64,000 nucleotides of DNA from Elymus sibiricus (lineage: Eukaryota > Streptophyta > Magnoliopsida > Poales > Poaceae): NCBI GenBank assembly GCA_039707655.1, contig CM077666.1, positions 241,582,166 through 241,646,165 of the forward strand, in the 5' to 3' direction. Position numbers and translations under genes: made by a program. Below the pieces are notes generated by a model that did no database searches, had not been told where the DNA came from, and saw only the letters and a list, made by a program, of their open reading frames with translations. Shown here piece after piece: positions 48,311-59,361 of this stretch (position 1 is the first letter of the stretch; every line of letters starts with the position of its first letter).

Positions 48311-50036
48311 TTAGGTTGATTCACACCTTGGAGTCCCTACCCCTCACTTTCTAGCCTAATTTTGCTTGTTTTTGTCCAATTTCAAAAATTCCCCACAAAA
48401 ATAGCCATACCAAATTTTTTGTGATTTGTTGGTTTGATGATGTTTTGTTGATTTTGATCCATGGATTCGAAGTTTTTCAAGTGGATCTCGCTTCCCCCAA
48501 CCTTCCACCCCCTTCCCCACCACGAAATCCACCCAATTTTTCTTCAGATCTGAGCTTCAAATCGCGAATTTCCGCCACCCCCGTGCACACGGGCCCCAGA
48601 CCCCGTGCCCACGAGCCCCTGACAAGTCTCTGGAGACCCCGTGCTCACGGCCTTGTACCGTGCGCACGGGACCCCATGCACACGGTCTCCTAACCCCGTG
48701 CGCACGGCCCCTATAGAACAGCCAACACTGCTACACCATTTCGGCCATAACTTTCACATTCGGAGTCCGATTTCGGCGTTCTTTAGCTCATTGAGTAGCT
48801 ATTGACACCCACCATCCATCTAGATAGGTTCCAACACCATTTGACTCCATCACATTTTGTGCATTTTTGCATCTTTTGCATAGGCCATCCGCCTAACTTC
48901 GGCAATACCACCACCGACTTCCACAACATAACCCATTTTGTTCCCCCTTTGCATTTGAGGTTGTTTGAGTTGTAGGTTGTGTCTCCTAAGGTGTTTCGGC
49001 TACTTAGGGACGGTGACTTCAACTCCACTTCCGCATTGCCAACTTCCGAACCTCCACCGCACTCCGCTACCACCATTTGACATTGGCCGTTTGAGATTTT
49101 GAGTTCGCGGTTTTTCCATTTCCTAGGGTGTTTCGGCTAACTAGGAACGGTTCGACATCGACATCACCACCACTCAACTTCGCCACGGACGGTAACCTCG
49201 ACGACATCTTAGTACATTCTCCTTGCCATTGCATTGTTAACCCCCGAGCCAATTTTGCATCACTTGCCTACCGAGACTAGCCGTTGAGTATTGCCGGGCA
49301 ACGCTACTTGTGCACTTTAGTGATGCAAGTTCCGCATAGCTATCATTGCATGCATATATCATCGTATCAACTCTTGTGTCATCAATTGTTCCCGCATATA
49401 CAAAATTGCTATATTGGGTTGAGCATTTCGCATAGTGGCCATAGAAAAAAAAGCTTTTAAGCAAAGAGCTTGTAAGCAATAGCCATAGCCACATTGCATA
49501 GCATATCAACATCATTGATCATCTTGGATCATCGTGTGCAAGTTCATCGGGAACCATACATACATAGCATACTTGGGATAGAAGTCGACACGTTTTGTTT
49601 CTATAGGTTGTACACAAGTTCGTATCACGCCCAATAGTGCAATCATGCTAGCGTCTCTCTAGAGTTGTGCAACACGAACATTTTCCGTGGATATCACATT
49701 TTGAGCTCATTCCTTGGTTGCACAACCCCATCTATCTATCCGTGTGTGTGTTTCCGTGTGCCATTCCTTGCTATTGGTCTACTTGCTTTACTTGCGAATT
49801 TGTGAATCTTTTTCAACATTATTGACTCTTGCTAACAATTGCATTAAATTTTGTGCCACTATCCTCACCAAGCTACTCCATAAGCTTTATTGTGTAGGTG
49901 TGAGAATTGACAAGATCCGGTACCAATTGTGCTATTTCAATAATACCATATTGGGTGATATCCATCTTCAACATTGGAAAGGTACATTTGGTCTAGTTCT
50001 TTCCTTTCTTCCACTCACATTTGCTCGAGTCTTGTG
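48311..50036 (+). other. Long leader of nested element
   Basis: About 1.7 kb has no supported ORF. Degenerate palindromes of the LTR type lie at about 48582-48705. The last 400 bp (from about 49640) match the leader segment of the array units. An A-rich stretch with aagcttttaagcaaag (about 49445-49475) is also found in element 3 near 61150-61200. ORFs on either strand here look accidental. Confidence 0.65.
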
Positions 50037-53000
50037 ATGGATAGGCCAAGCACATCATCTCCGGTCTTCGACGACAACCACGACAACGAGTTCGATGCCA
50101 TGAAGAACTTCATCGATGCCAAGATGGACAAGTACATGGAGGAGCTCAAGGTCCTCCTTAACACCGACAAGCGGTCTTCATCATCTTCGGGAAGACGCTC
50201 AAGTACAAAGACTCCCGAGCTACCATCTTCGGCAAGGACACACCGGCATCGACATCGACAACACCAAGATGCTCAAGTTCATCAAGGGCGTACCACAAGA
50301 ACGGAAGAGCAGCCTTCCGGGAGCATGTTGGCTTCTCTGCCAACCCCGTGCACACGGGCCAGCGACCCCCGTGCACACGGGACCCCGTGCACACGGCCTC
50401 CTACACCCCCGTGCACACGGGCCATACAGAACATCGACAGCGACCCCAAGACTGCGACTTCATCAGGCACATTGGCTTCTTCCCCTTTGTCATTTTCAAG
50501 GCGGCGACGACCAAGTAGCACATCTTCGACGCGCCCATCCGACACAAGCACAATTCGACTACGTCCTCATCTTCAAGACATCACACAACATCGTCATCAA
50601 GGTCAAGCGTGGCAACGTCACCATCAAGATGAAGATGCTCGAGCGACGCACACCAACAAGTCCCAACAAGCTCGACATCACGATACGGCCAACCTTCATG
50701 AGCACAAGAGAAGACCGCGAGACGAGCGCCACCAAGAAGAAGCATCGGCGCCAAGTCCAAGGCGACCAAGTACAAACGAGGGCGACCCTTCCATCTTCGG
50801 AAGCCCCTCAAGGAAGATGGCCGAGCACGGGAAATTCCCTTCGGTCATGGAGACAAGCAATGAGGTGCCACATCAATTGGGCCTCCTACAAGACGGCGAC
50901 AAGACGGTCGAGCATGGGCCATCCCCTTCGACCACGGCGACAAGAAGGAACCTCTTCGACGACATGAAGACGACGCCCACATGGGACTCATACTCCGAGT
51001 CAAGCTACGAGACCGCACATGAGACCCTCTCTTTGGTCTCGGAGGAGAGCGATGATTTGCCACATCCTATGGCATTCATCTTTGGAGGCGTTATGGATGA
51101 GGAGGTTGATCATGGGACTACTCCCACAACCGAGGCGGCGAAACAAGTTGAGTATGGAGACGCTTGCACCTACATCTCTCCGACACCCACATATGACGAG
51201 ATGACCCAATTGACATGTGAGGAGAGCCACCACCACATGAGTGAGATGAGTGACTCCACCATATGTGACATTGAGTGCATTTCCTATGAGAGGATGAGAG
51301 TGACCACCACTAGCCCCACACATGAGTACATGCCGCATATCCTATGTGAGGTTGAGAGCCATCACCACCCTTTGAGTGACTCGACCAACCATATGAGTGA
51401 GAGCATCTTACCGGGAGTGAGTGAGCCACAACACTTAGTGAGTGGGGTAGTTGATAGGGCATGTGAGGCCACTATGATTTCTAACGACTTAACCTCTACT
51501 CCAAGTGTGTTTTCTTGTTTGGTGCTAGATATCCGACACGATGAAGCGCCAATCCTCGATGAGTACATACCTCCATTGGACAAGACGATGGCCATGGTGG
51601 ACGATGATGCACCCCCCCACATGGTTCCATCAAGACGACAATGTTGATCGCGCTTTGATTTTTGCCACCTCACCTACACCACATGAGTGGAGCTCCAAAG
51701 GTAACATAGGTGAAGGTGCTTCGCTTGTCACACTAGTGGACCATCTTGACATCGATTGCTTGCATGATGTTGATCACCCTATGGATTCACCACATGCTAT
51801 GTCTTCTACATGCTTAGATATGCCACCCATTTATGATGAATATGATGATGAGCATGTCGAATTACCTAGTTGTGATGCTATGCTACATAGGATATCTTGT
51901 GAAAATTCTATTGGTCACGTCATGTTTGACAATCCATTAAACTTGTCATATGCTATGAGTGAGATTTCCAATATGGCATCGTTACAAACTCACCGTAGTA
52001 ACTATGCATATCCAATTAAAATCAATCCCATTTGCACTCATGGCATAGATGACAAGATCGTGGTTATTGGAATTTGTTTCTCTTGCGATGATATTGCTAT
52101 GCTTCCCTTGAGCAATTTGTGCAATTCATCTACTATGCCATGCCATGAAATTAATTGTAGATCGCATGATTCCATCCTTTGTGTGCACCATATGCATACC
52201 ATTCATTCACGTGATGCATTACACACCTTGAGTCTCCATTATGCTATACATAACAACAAACCAATCATGATGGATGACATGTTTCTATATCATGCATCTC
52301 ATTTATTTGAGCATTGGATATTTTGTGCTAACCAACACATGCACGTGCGCATCATAATTGATGATGTGTACATATACCACGCACACACAATTTTCCCTTT
52401 GTCTTTATTTTGTGTAGGTACTCACGAATACTTGTCAACTTCTCAATCCCATGAGTTGACAAAACGAGCTCTTGAGAGCAACGATGCTTTGGGATTCCTT
52501 GGAATACTTATCCGACCATTTCCCTCGTGCAAGGACTACGCACATTACTTTTACTTGGCTCTCACATGGCTATGGGCTATTTACCACTTGTCACCTTATG
52601 CTCATTTTACCGTGTTCACTTTGCATGATATGCCTCCTTCTATGCCTTTGCCATGCAATTGTGACCCTTGCTTGCATTTACTCATGATTCACCATTCTAC
52701 TATTTCTATATGTACTTGCATGCTTGGTGGAGATCCTTGTTGCTATTGCCAATACAATGATACTACTTTGCTCATATCATTTTCTCATGCTCGTGATATG
52801 TCATGTGCATTATGTATGCCTACTATTTGCACACATGACATGATTTCTATGATGACCTCTAGTATGTTGCATCTTCGCACTACTAGCTTGCATAACTTGA
52901 TCACTATGATTGCTTGCTTTCTTGCATCACCCATGATTCATACTTGCTCGTTTCATTGGGTTGATGGCATATATGTTCTTGCCTCTCACATAATTTATCA

Positions 53001-53655
53001 TGATCATTGTCCCTTGTCTCCCTTAGTTGCATCTCTCATATCCATTTGTAGTGAGTGCAACCATGCTATGCTTATTGATCTTGGAGACTTGGACATCTCA
53101 CTTGTGATGCATGCTTGCTTGATAGAGCTTAATGTCTTTGGTTGTACTCGCATCATATGCTTCCATACCATGCCACATTATCTTGTTCCTTATGATAAGA
53201 ATGATGACGACACTTGTTGGGTATCTCACCACATGAATGATTGGTTTTGCATTCACGCTAACCTCATTTGTTTTTCCGAGTGTTTGTCATATTCTTTCGT
53301 TTTGAAGGATTCACAAGGCGGCGCCGTCATGAGACATATTGGTCATGAGAAGGCATACGCGATGCACGACACCAACATTTTCGAGGAACTCGTAAAGGTC
53401 CTTCCCTTTGAGCCACCCTCACATACACATATCGAACGGGCCAAACTTTCATTCTTGTTTGCTACTTCTTGTCTCCATGATACATCTATTGGATGGAGGA
53501 CCGACATTGAAGACGGGACACCGTGCACACGACTGCCTGCACCCCCCGTGCACATGGGCCTTCAAGTACATCGACATCGACTCCAAGGCTACGGCTTCAT
53601 CCACTACATAGGCATCTTCGCCTTCGGATGTACGGCATCTTCGCCTACTCCATGA
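50037..53655 (+). pseudogene. Long ORF of unknown function in the non-autonomous element (one frameshift)
   Basis: It starts at ATG 50037 (MDRPSTSSPVFDDN), homologous in its first residues to gag of element 1. One frame is open to 51647, and a second overlapping frame (51541-53655) continues. The likely crossing is the 7-C run at 51612-51618, which would make one protein of about 1,200 residues. The N-terminal part has a charged helix-like stretch (DAMKNFIDAKMDKYMEEL), then Ser/Arg/His-rich sequence containing four translated LTR-type palindromes (50345-50422), then acidic sequence with HMSEMSDST resembling NMSDSTMRD of element 1. The C-terminal 600 residues are rich in Cys, His, Met and Ile, with SQGGAVMRHIGHEKAYAMHD near the end. 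I recognise no domain and no RT, protease or integrase motif. Confidence 0.6.
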
Positions 53656-53809
53656 GCTCAAGTCTGTGACTTCCACAAGCTCCTATGACATCGACAACGG
53701 ACCACAACTCATGCCACAACATGGAGAACTGCAAGTCCATCCATGCCTACCGGTTACATGGTGATGCGGTTTCCGATCCAAGGACGGATCTCTCCCAAGG
53801 GGGAGGGGA
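53656..53809 (+). other. Pol 3' stub and polypurine tract of nested element
   Basis: ggtgatgcggtttccgatcc and the following bases match the end of element 1 pol, so a remnant of the ancestral pol is kept next to the polypurine tract caagggggagggga (53796-53809). The frame HGDAVSDPRTDLSQGGG reads through the tract into the LTR. Confidence 0.75.
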
Positions 53810-54680
53810 TGATGCGGAGCATCCTACGGTCATCTCCATGTACACCTCAACATCTCCCCAAGACCCAAGAGGAACAACGCCAAGGCCACGAGGACAGTCA
53901 TCTCCATGTACACCTCAATATCTCCCCAAGACCCAAGAGGAACCACGCCAAGGCCACGAGGACGACGGAGGAAGAAAACCCGAAGAGGACAGCATCTCCC
54001 AGGCGACCCCGTGCGCACGGGCCCCCAAGACCCCGTGCGCATGAGATACGGCAAAACTACTGGAACCCCCGTGCACACAAGCCCCTGGACCCCGTGCGCA
54101 CGGGCCTCGCCGCTGTAGCACCCCGTGCGCACGGGAATGTACCGTGCACACGGGACCCCGTGCACACGGGAATGTACCGTGCACACGGGACCCCGTGCGC
54201 ACGGGGCCCACTTACCCCGTGCACACGGGCCACCCTGCCTGGTGGCTGACTTTGTCCTGTTTCGCCCCCACTTCGTCCCTTACCTCCCACCTACTATATA
54301 TTCCATGGATAGACCATTTGTTAGGGTTAGCAAAGATGTATTAGAGATCTAGTAGAGCTTTGTTCCTATCTATCACCTCTCCCATGGAGATCAAGACCTC
54401 CATGTGAGAAGATCCCTTAGGGATTCAAGACCTCCCTTGTGGAGAAGATCCTCCTAGGATTCAAGACCTCAACTCCTTCAAGGATTGGGATGAACTAGCT
54501 ACCTCTTTACCTTCTTGTGTTGGATTTGGACCTTTGTATCCCTCTTTGTGTATGTGGATCTAGCACATGTGTGATTGGATCTTGTTGATTGAGTGTTTGT
54601 TCTTGTGTTCTTCTCTCAATTTGACCTTTTCCCTCTCCAAGTGTGAAAAGATCTTCCCTTAGGGTCTCCACCCTACAACA
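53810..54680 (+). mobile_element. 3' LTR of nested element (871 bp)
   Basis: It is nearly identical to the 5' LTR except for a 70-bp expansion in the palindrome array. Here two 35-bp units, each pairing an accccgtgc..acggg palindrome with an aatgtaccgtgcacacggg segment, lie at about 54119-54190. A TATA box lies near 54294 and hairpins at 54383-54460. The high similarity of the LTRs suggests a fairly recent insertion. I did not count substitutions. Confidence 0.9.
54005..54232 (+). repeat. Expanded palindrome array in 3' LTR U3
   Basis: About ten copies of cccgtgcgcacggg or CpG-decayed forms such as cccgtgcacacggg are present, against six in the 5' LTR. The extra copies come from the 35-bp unit repeated twice. 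Confidence 0.85.
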
Positions 54681-54685
54681 GAGTG
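54681..54685. repeat. Target site duplication, right copy (gagtg)
   Basis: This is identical to 47490-47494. Removing the element and one copy rejoins the integrase gene in frame. Confidence 0.9.
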
Positions 54686-54757
54686 GAACTGGCATGCTTC
54701 ACATCTGATAACCACTGCCAAGGCGTCTTGAAGGGCTGTCGGCCAGTAGAATCCTTA
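54686..54757 (-). pseudogene. Integrase of Tat-like element, zinc finger end
   Basis: On the minus strand, after an in-frame TAA, GFYWPTALQDALAVV and CEACQFHS are readable. This is the second half of the HHCC finger with its Cys pair, ending at the insertion site. The His pair lies upstream in HEGMCGSHIGSR, at the end of the ORF that runs from 55924. The TAA looks like a Gln codon changed by one C-to-T. Confidence 0.75.
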
Positions 54758-55924
54758 ACGGAACGCCTTGCCGACAAGCACGCGTGATCCAATGTGAGAG
54801 CCACACATCCCTTCATGCATCTCTTCCAACAGCCTCTGTCCATCTTCCCGGCAGATACACTTCAATTTCACCCCATTTGGTCTCTTTCTGTACAGAATGT
54901 TGTCAACAAACTTGTACATCCTTGATTGACGGGCTACTCTTTCCGCATCCTCTTGCTGATCGGGAAGATCTCCTGTCTGAAGGAACTGGACAATTGACTG
55001 TGCCCCTGCCGGAGCTTGTGGCTCGACGACAAAGACTAAAGGCATTTCTTCCTCTGCGGGAGCGCTTGCTTCGACGGCAAGGATCTGGCTTGCCGGAAAC
55101 TGCAGCTCACCTGCCAAGGGTATCTTGTTGGCGGTATCTACTTTCTTGGCGGCTGCCGGCAGCTCTGCCGGAAAGTAACCACCAACATCTTGCTTTCTCT
55201 TCTTCGCCAACCTTGATGGTGTAATGGATGGCTGAGTCAGATGGAGCATAAAAGTTCCTGGTTCCACAGGCATCTTTTGGGCGACAAGCTTTAACAGGTC
55301 GTCGGCAATCCAATTCTGGGCACGTGGAATGTGCTCTGCTTGTAGACTGTCAAAGTGCTCTTCCAACTTTCTCACCTCATCAATGTATGCCTCCATCAAA
55401 GGGCTCTGGTAATCCTTGTTGACTTGCCTCACCACTAACTGCGAGTCGCCTCTGATAATTAGCTTCTGAATACCAAGGTCGATTGCAATGCGCAGACCGG
55501 CAAGCAATCCTTCGTACTTAGCAGTGTTGATGGTGGCCTGCTCCCAGGGAAAGTGCATCTGAAGCACGTACTTGAGGTGCTCTCCGGTGGGTGCTATAAA
55601 AAGCACGTTGGCACCGGCGCCTTTCAGCGTGAAAGCACCGTCAAAGTACATGATCCAATCGTCAACAGTTTCCTTGCCGGGGAGCGAGGTCTCTGGAATC
55701 TCTTTGTCTGGCGTTGGGGTCCATTCTGCAATGAATTCCGCCCAGGCTCTGCTCTGAATCATTGAGGTACTCTCAAACTTCAAATCAAAGCTCGATAGCT
55801 CCAATGCCCACTCCACAATCCTGCCGGTTGCCTCTGGATTTCTCAAGATGCGTTGCAACGGAAAGCGAGTGACGACAGTGACTGGGTGTGCTTGAAAATA
55901 GTGGCGCAGCTTCCTTGAGCCCAT
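54755..55924 (-). pseudogene. Archaeal-type RNase H domain of Tat-like element
   Basis: The 389-codon frame starts in the end of the first RNase H (GSRKLRHYFQAHPVTVVT) and carries a second RNase H: Asp in MYFDGAF, Glu in AKYEGLLAGL, Asp in IRGDSQLVV and a last Asp in WIADDLLKL, the D-E-D-D set. A linker (SQILAVEASAPAEEEMPLVFV) leads to a lysine/arginine-containing stretch and the start of integrase (HEGMCGSHIGSR). A second RNase H between RT-RNase H and integrase defines the Tat lineage. Residue positions agree with activity, but the polyprotein is broken on both sides. Confidence 0.85.
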
Positions 55925-55945
55925 GAGAAGGCCAAAAAGCTACTT

Positions 55946-57187
55946 TTACACACCAGAGTACCTTGACCTAGCCCCTTGCAGGAGGGAGCTGACAAAGTAG
56001 ACTAGGCGCTGCACCATCTTCTTCTTCACAACTTGCTGATCTGGCTGGCTGGCTTGCACAATCTCTGGCTTGTCGGCACTTGACCTTGCCGGAGAAGATT
56101 CCGGCTCGTCGGGCCGTGGCTCTGTGGCAGCTACCTCTTCCTCATCGGCCCCTCTTTCAGCCACAAGTGCAGCACTAACCACTTGATTCGTCGCCGATAA
56201 GTATAGCAGCAACATCTCTTGCGGCCTAGGCGCAACTAGGACTGGCGGAGAGGATAGGTACTCCTTCAAATCTTGGAGCGCGGCCTCCGCTTCTGGAGTC
56301 CAGTTCACTGGACCTGCCTTTTTCAATATCTTGAAAAACGGCAAGGCGCGCTCTGCCGATTTGGAGATGAACCTGCTGAGGGCGGCAACACAGCCGGCAA
56401 GACGCCTGACATCCTTGACGTGTCTCGTTGCTTCCATCTACTCAATTGCTTTGATCTTGTCGGGGTTGGCTTCAATCCCTCTCTGAGACACAAAGAAACC
56501 AAGAAGCTTGCCGGATGGAATACCGAACACACACTTGTCGGGGTTGAGCTTCAAGTTGAGCTTGCGTAAGTTCGCAAATGTCTCTTCCAAATCCTGAATC
56601 AGGGTTGACTTGTCTCTGGTCTTGACCACAATATCATCCATGTAGGCTTCCACATTTCTGTGCAGCTGTGGCTCAAAACCGATCTGAACTGCTCTGGCAA
56701 AGGTTGCCCCGGCACTCTTCAATCCGAAAGGCATACGCAAGAAGCAGTATGTGCCACATGGAGTGATGAATGCGGTTTTCTCCTCATCTTCCTTGGCCAT
56801 AAAGATCTAATGATAACTAGAATAGGCGTCAAGGAAAGAGAGTAAATCACAGCCGGCAGTGGAGTCTACAATCTGGTCGATGCGTGGCAAAGGGAAAGGG
56901 TCCTTTGGACAGGCTTTATTTATATCAGTGAAGTCTATACAAAGCCTCCACTTCCTGTTCGCCTTGCGCACTATAACTGGATTGGCTAACCACGTAGGGT
57001 GTAGCACTCCTCTGACTAGACCTGCTGCTTCCAACTTCTTGATCTCCTCGGCAATGAACTCTTGCTGCTCCAAAGCTTGCTTCCTGACCTTCTGCTTAAC
57101 GGGTCTCGCATGAGGGCAGACAGCAAGGTGGTGCTCAATTACCTCCCTAGGAACACCAGGGATGTCAGATGCTTGCCAAGCAAACAC
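55946..57187 (-). pseudogene. RT and first RNase H of Tat-like element
   Basis: RT begins in FAWQASDIPGVPREVIEHHL, with KWRLCIDFTDINKACPKD, PFGLKSAGATFARAV and the active-site box AYMDDIVVKT. Stops occur after YSSYH (TAG, about 56813), after KIKAIE (TAG, about 56438) and after SRYSGV (TAA, then TAG). The first two are Gln CAG to TAG, C-to-T changes. The downstream part (TPEAEAALQDLKEYL, LLLYLSATNQVVSAALV) is the degenerate RNase H typical of this lineage, interrupted by an acidic Pro/Glu-rich insert (about residues 88-140 of that block). Confidence 0.85.
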
Positions 57188-57226
57188 ATCGACATTCGCC
57201 CGTAGGAAGGCAACGAGCTCGCTTTC

Positions 57227-57958
57227 CTATTTGTCACCGAGAGTGGCACTTACAGAAAAAGTGCCACTTGTCCCATCCTCTCTCACAGAAACTTGCTTGG
57301 TCACCGGTGCGGAGGCCTTGGCTTTCTTGCTCCTGCCGGTAAAGCTCTCTGGTATGTCCTTGACGGGCGTACTGCACTCTAAAGTGTGCTTCCCAGAGTC
57401 CGTATCAGGGGTCTTGCCAGACTTCTTCTTCTTCTTTCCTCCCCCGGGAGCTTTGCCGGCAGGAGCAGGTGCCTTGTCGGCAGATGCTGCCACTGCCTCC
57501 CGGTAGAGCTTGTCGGCGTAGATGATTACGTCCTTGTGGTTCGACTTGATGGTAAGGACCCCCATCGGCCTTGGCATCTTGATGACATTGTAGGCGAAGT
57601 GCGACGCGGCCAAGAACTTGGCCAGCGCCGGACGGCCCAGAATGCCATTGTAGGGCAGGGGCATCTTGACGATGTCGAAGATGTTCTTCTCCGTCATGTA
57701 GTTGAGGTCGCTGCCGAATGTGACCAGCAACGTGATCTGGCCCTTCGGCTTGTTCCTTCTTGGACTGATCCCTTGGAACATGCCGGTCTCCTCAAGATCC
57801 TTGTCGGGGATATGCAGCCTCTTGATCACGTCGGGAGAGATCAAGTTCAAGCTGGCCCCACCGTCAACCATCACCCTGAGGTTAAGGAATTGTTGGCGAA
57901 ACCAACAACGGCAAACACCCGACCGCAGTGGTGCGATCAGGGTGATCCTCGGCGTCAA
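57227..57958 (-). pseudogene. Protease region of Tat-like element
   Basis: VMVDGGASLNLIS is the aspartic protease active site, with DGG for the common DTG or DSG, and YNGILGRPALAKF is the conserved flap-side glycine motif. A Lys/Ala/Pro-rich linker (GKAPGGGKKKKKSGK) follows before RT. The frame differs from gag by one base: an extra C near 57886 (attccttaac) stops gag at TIP and puts protease in the next frame. The ORF start (57958) is only the first in-frame start codon in this frame and not a real N-terminus. Confidence 0.8.
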
Positions 57959-59351
57959 AGACGATGGGCGTGTGCGACCACTTGAGTGGCTTCTGTGCTT
58001 CGATCATGGGCTCCGCGGCATTCACCTCGCGGATCCATTGCTTCAGTTGCCTGTGTGAGGAGTGCAAAGATGCGCCTCCGTCAACACACATGGCATCCAC
58101 TGCGTTCTGGAACTCCTTGTCGGACTCATCTTCGTCCTCCTCATCATCATCTTGGCCTTGTGCGACCTTCTCTTTCGGCTGCTTGGCCTTGCCGCGGCGG
58201 CCTCCTCGGCCACCATGGTTCTGCTTGCCGGACCCACCGGCACCATCCTGGCCTTTCTTCTTGTCGCGTTTCTCATACTCTTGCTTCTGCTTCTCGGCAA
58301 GCTGCTCTACTTGCCGGCACTCCTGGAGGTCGTGGCCCTTGGTACGGTGGATCTTGCAATAGGGCCCACCGGTCTTGCCGCTCTTGTCGCTCGCCGCAGC
58401 CTCCCGGCAGTCAGCGCATCCGACAACCTCCTTGACGGGGCTTTCTGCCTTGGCCTTCTTGGCGGCGTTGGTGTCACCGGGGCTCTCCACTGCCATCACT
58501 GCCTTGCCTTTGCACTTCTGATTGCGCTTCCGGCTCTTCTTCTGCGGGTTCGATGCATCATCTGCGTCGTCGTCCTCAGAATCGACGTCGGCGCCAGCAT
58601 CTTCCCCCGGGAGTCGCCTCCCTTCCTCAGCACGTGCACACTTGTCTGCCAAGGCGTACAACTCGTTGATGGTCCTGACCTTCATGACATTCATCTCCGA
58701 CCGCATTCTGCGGTTGCGTACATACGTGTGGAATGCGATGCAAGCAGCTGCGGGATGAACATCAGGAATGTTGTGGTGCACACGGCTGAACCTCTGTATG
58801 TACTTGCGCAGGGTCTCACCATCTCTCAGGGGGATCACATGCAAATCGCTCTCCTGACCAGGGAGCTTGTGGCCACCCTGGTAGGCACCCATGAATTGAT
58901 GGCATAGATCCGCCCAAGAAGAAATGGAGCCTTCCAGCAAGTTCATCAACCACGACCTAACGTTGGGCCGAAGCGCCAACGGGAAGTTGTTGGATAGAAG
59001 CTTGTTGTCGCGTCCCCCGGCAGCCTGCACCGCGATGGTGTAGATGCCAAGGAACTCTGCTGGACTGAGCGTGCCGTCGTACTTGTCGGGCAGCTCAGGT
59101 TTGAAGGGGCGGGCGGACGGCCAGCAAACTTGCCGCAGCTCATGAGTAAACGCTGGGCAGCCCACCTCGTAAGGTAGGCACCCAGGATACCCTGGCGCTG
59201 GCACGTATGATGTCGGCCCGGCACGATCGTCTGATAGACGGCGTGCTTCCCGGTGCCGCTCAATCTTCATACAGGTGTCCTCTTCACGGCGTTCGTGGAC
59301 CACTTGGCGCTGGTCTCGGCGGCCCCGCGGATCCGACGATGCCATGGACAT
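57882..59351 (-). pseudogene. Gag of Tat-like element
   Basis: 489 codons are open from 59351. Residues about 85-230 look like a retrotransposon gag capsid domain (KYDGTLSPAEFLGIYTIAVQ, LLEGSISSWADLCHQFMGAY, ETLRKYIQRF). A Lys-rich stretch, a CxxH..H..C zinc-binding-like segment (YCKIHRTKGHDLQECRQV), a Gly/Lys/Arg-rich and an acidic stretch follow, and the end (SHTPIVFDAEDHPDRTTAVG) leads into protease. The start is uncertain because element 3 is inserted 10 bp upstream (59362), so the real N-terminus may be missing. Confidence 0.8.
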
Positions 59352-59361
59352 GGTGTCCTGG

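Larger units (their letters stand above)
47495..54680 (+). mobile_element. Complete, apparently non-autonomous LTR element nested in the Tat integrase
   Basis: Both LTRs, the tRNA primer site, polypurine tract and a perfect 5-bp target duplication are present. No RT, RNase H, integrase or protease motif is readable in the 7,186 bp. It shares with element 1 the LTR ends, TATA region, hairpins, the 400-bp leader segment, the ORF start MDRPSTS and the pol 3' stub with polypurine tract. In between it carries a long ORF of unknown function. It is therefore probably mobilised in trans by element 1-like copies. Confidence 0.88.
43631..59361 (-). mobile_element. Tat/Retand-lineage Ty3/gypsy element, minus strand, 5' end disrupted
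   Basis: On the minus strand the order is gag, protease, RT, RNase H, a second archaeal-type RNase H, integrase, an antisense ORF and an LTR. The extra RNase H and the antisense ORF before the 3' LTR are marks of the Tat lineage. Integrase is split by a 7.2-kb insertion (47495-54680). The 5' part beyond gag is cut by element 3 at 59362. The coding part has about six stops or frameshifts. The motif ttgccgg recurs through coding and noncoding parts. Confidence 0.85.
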
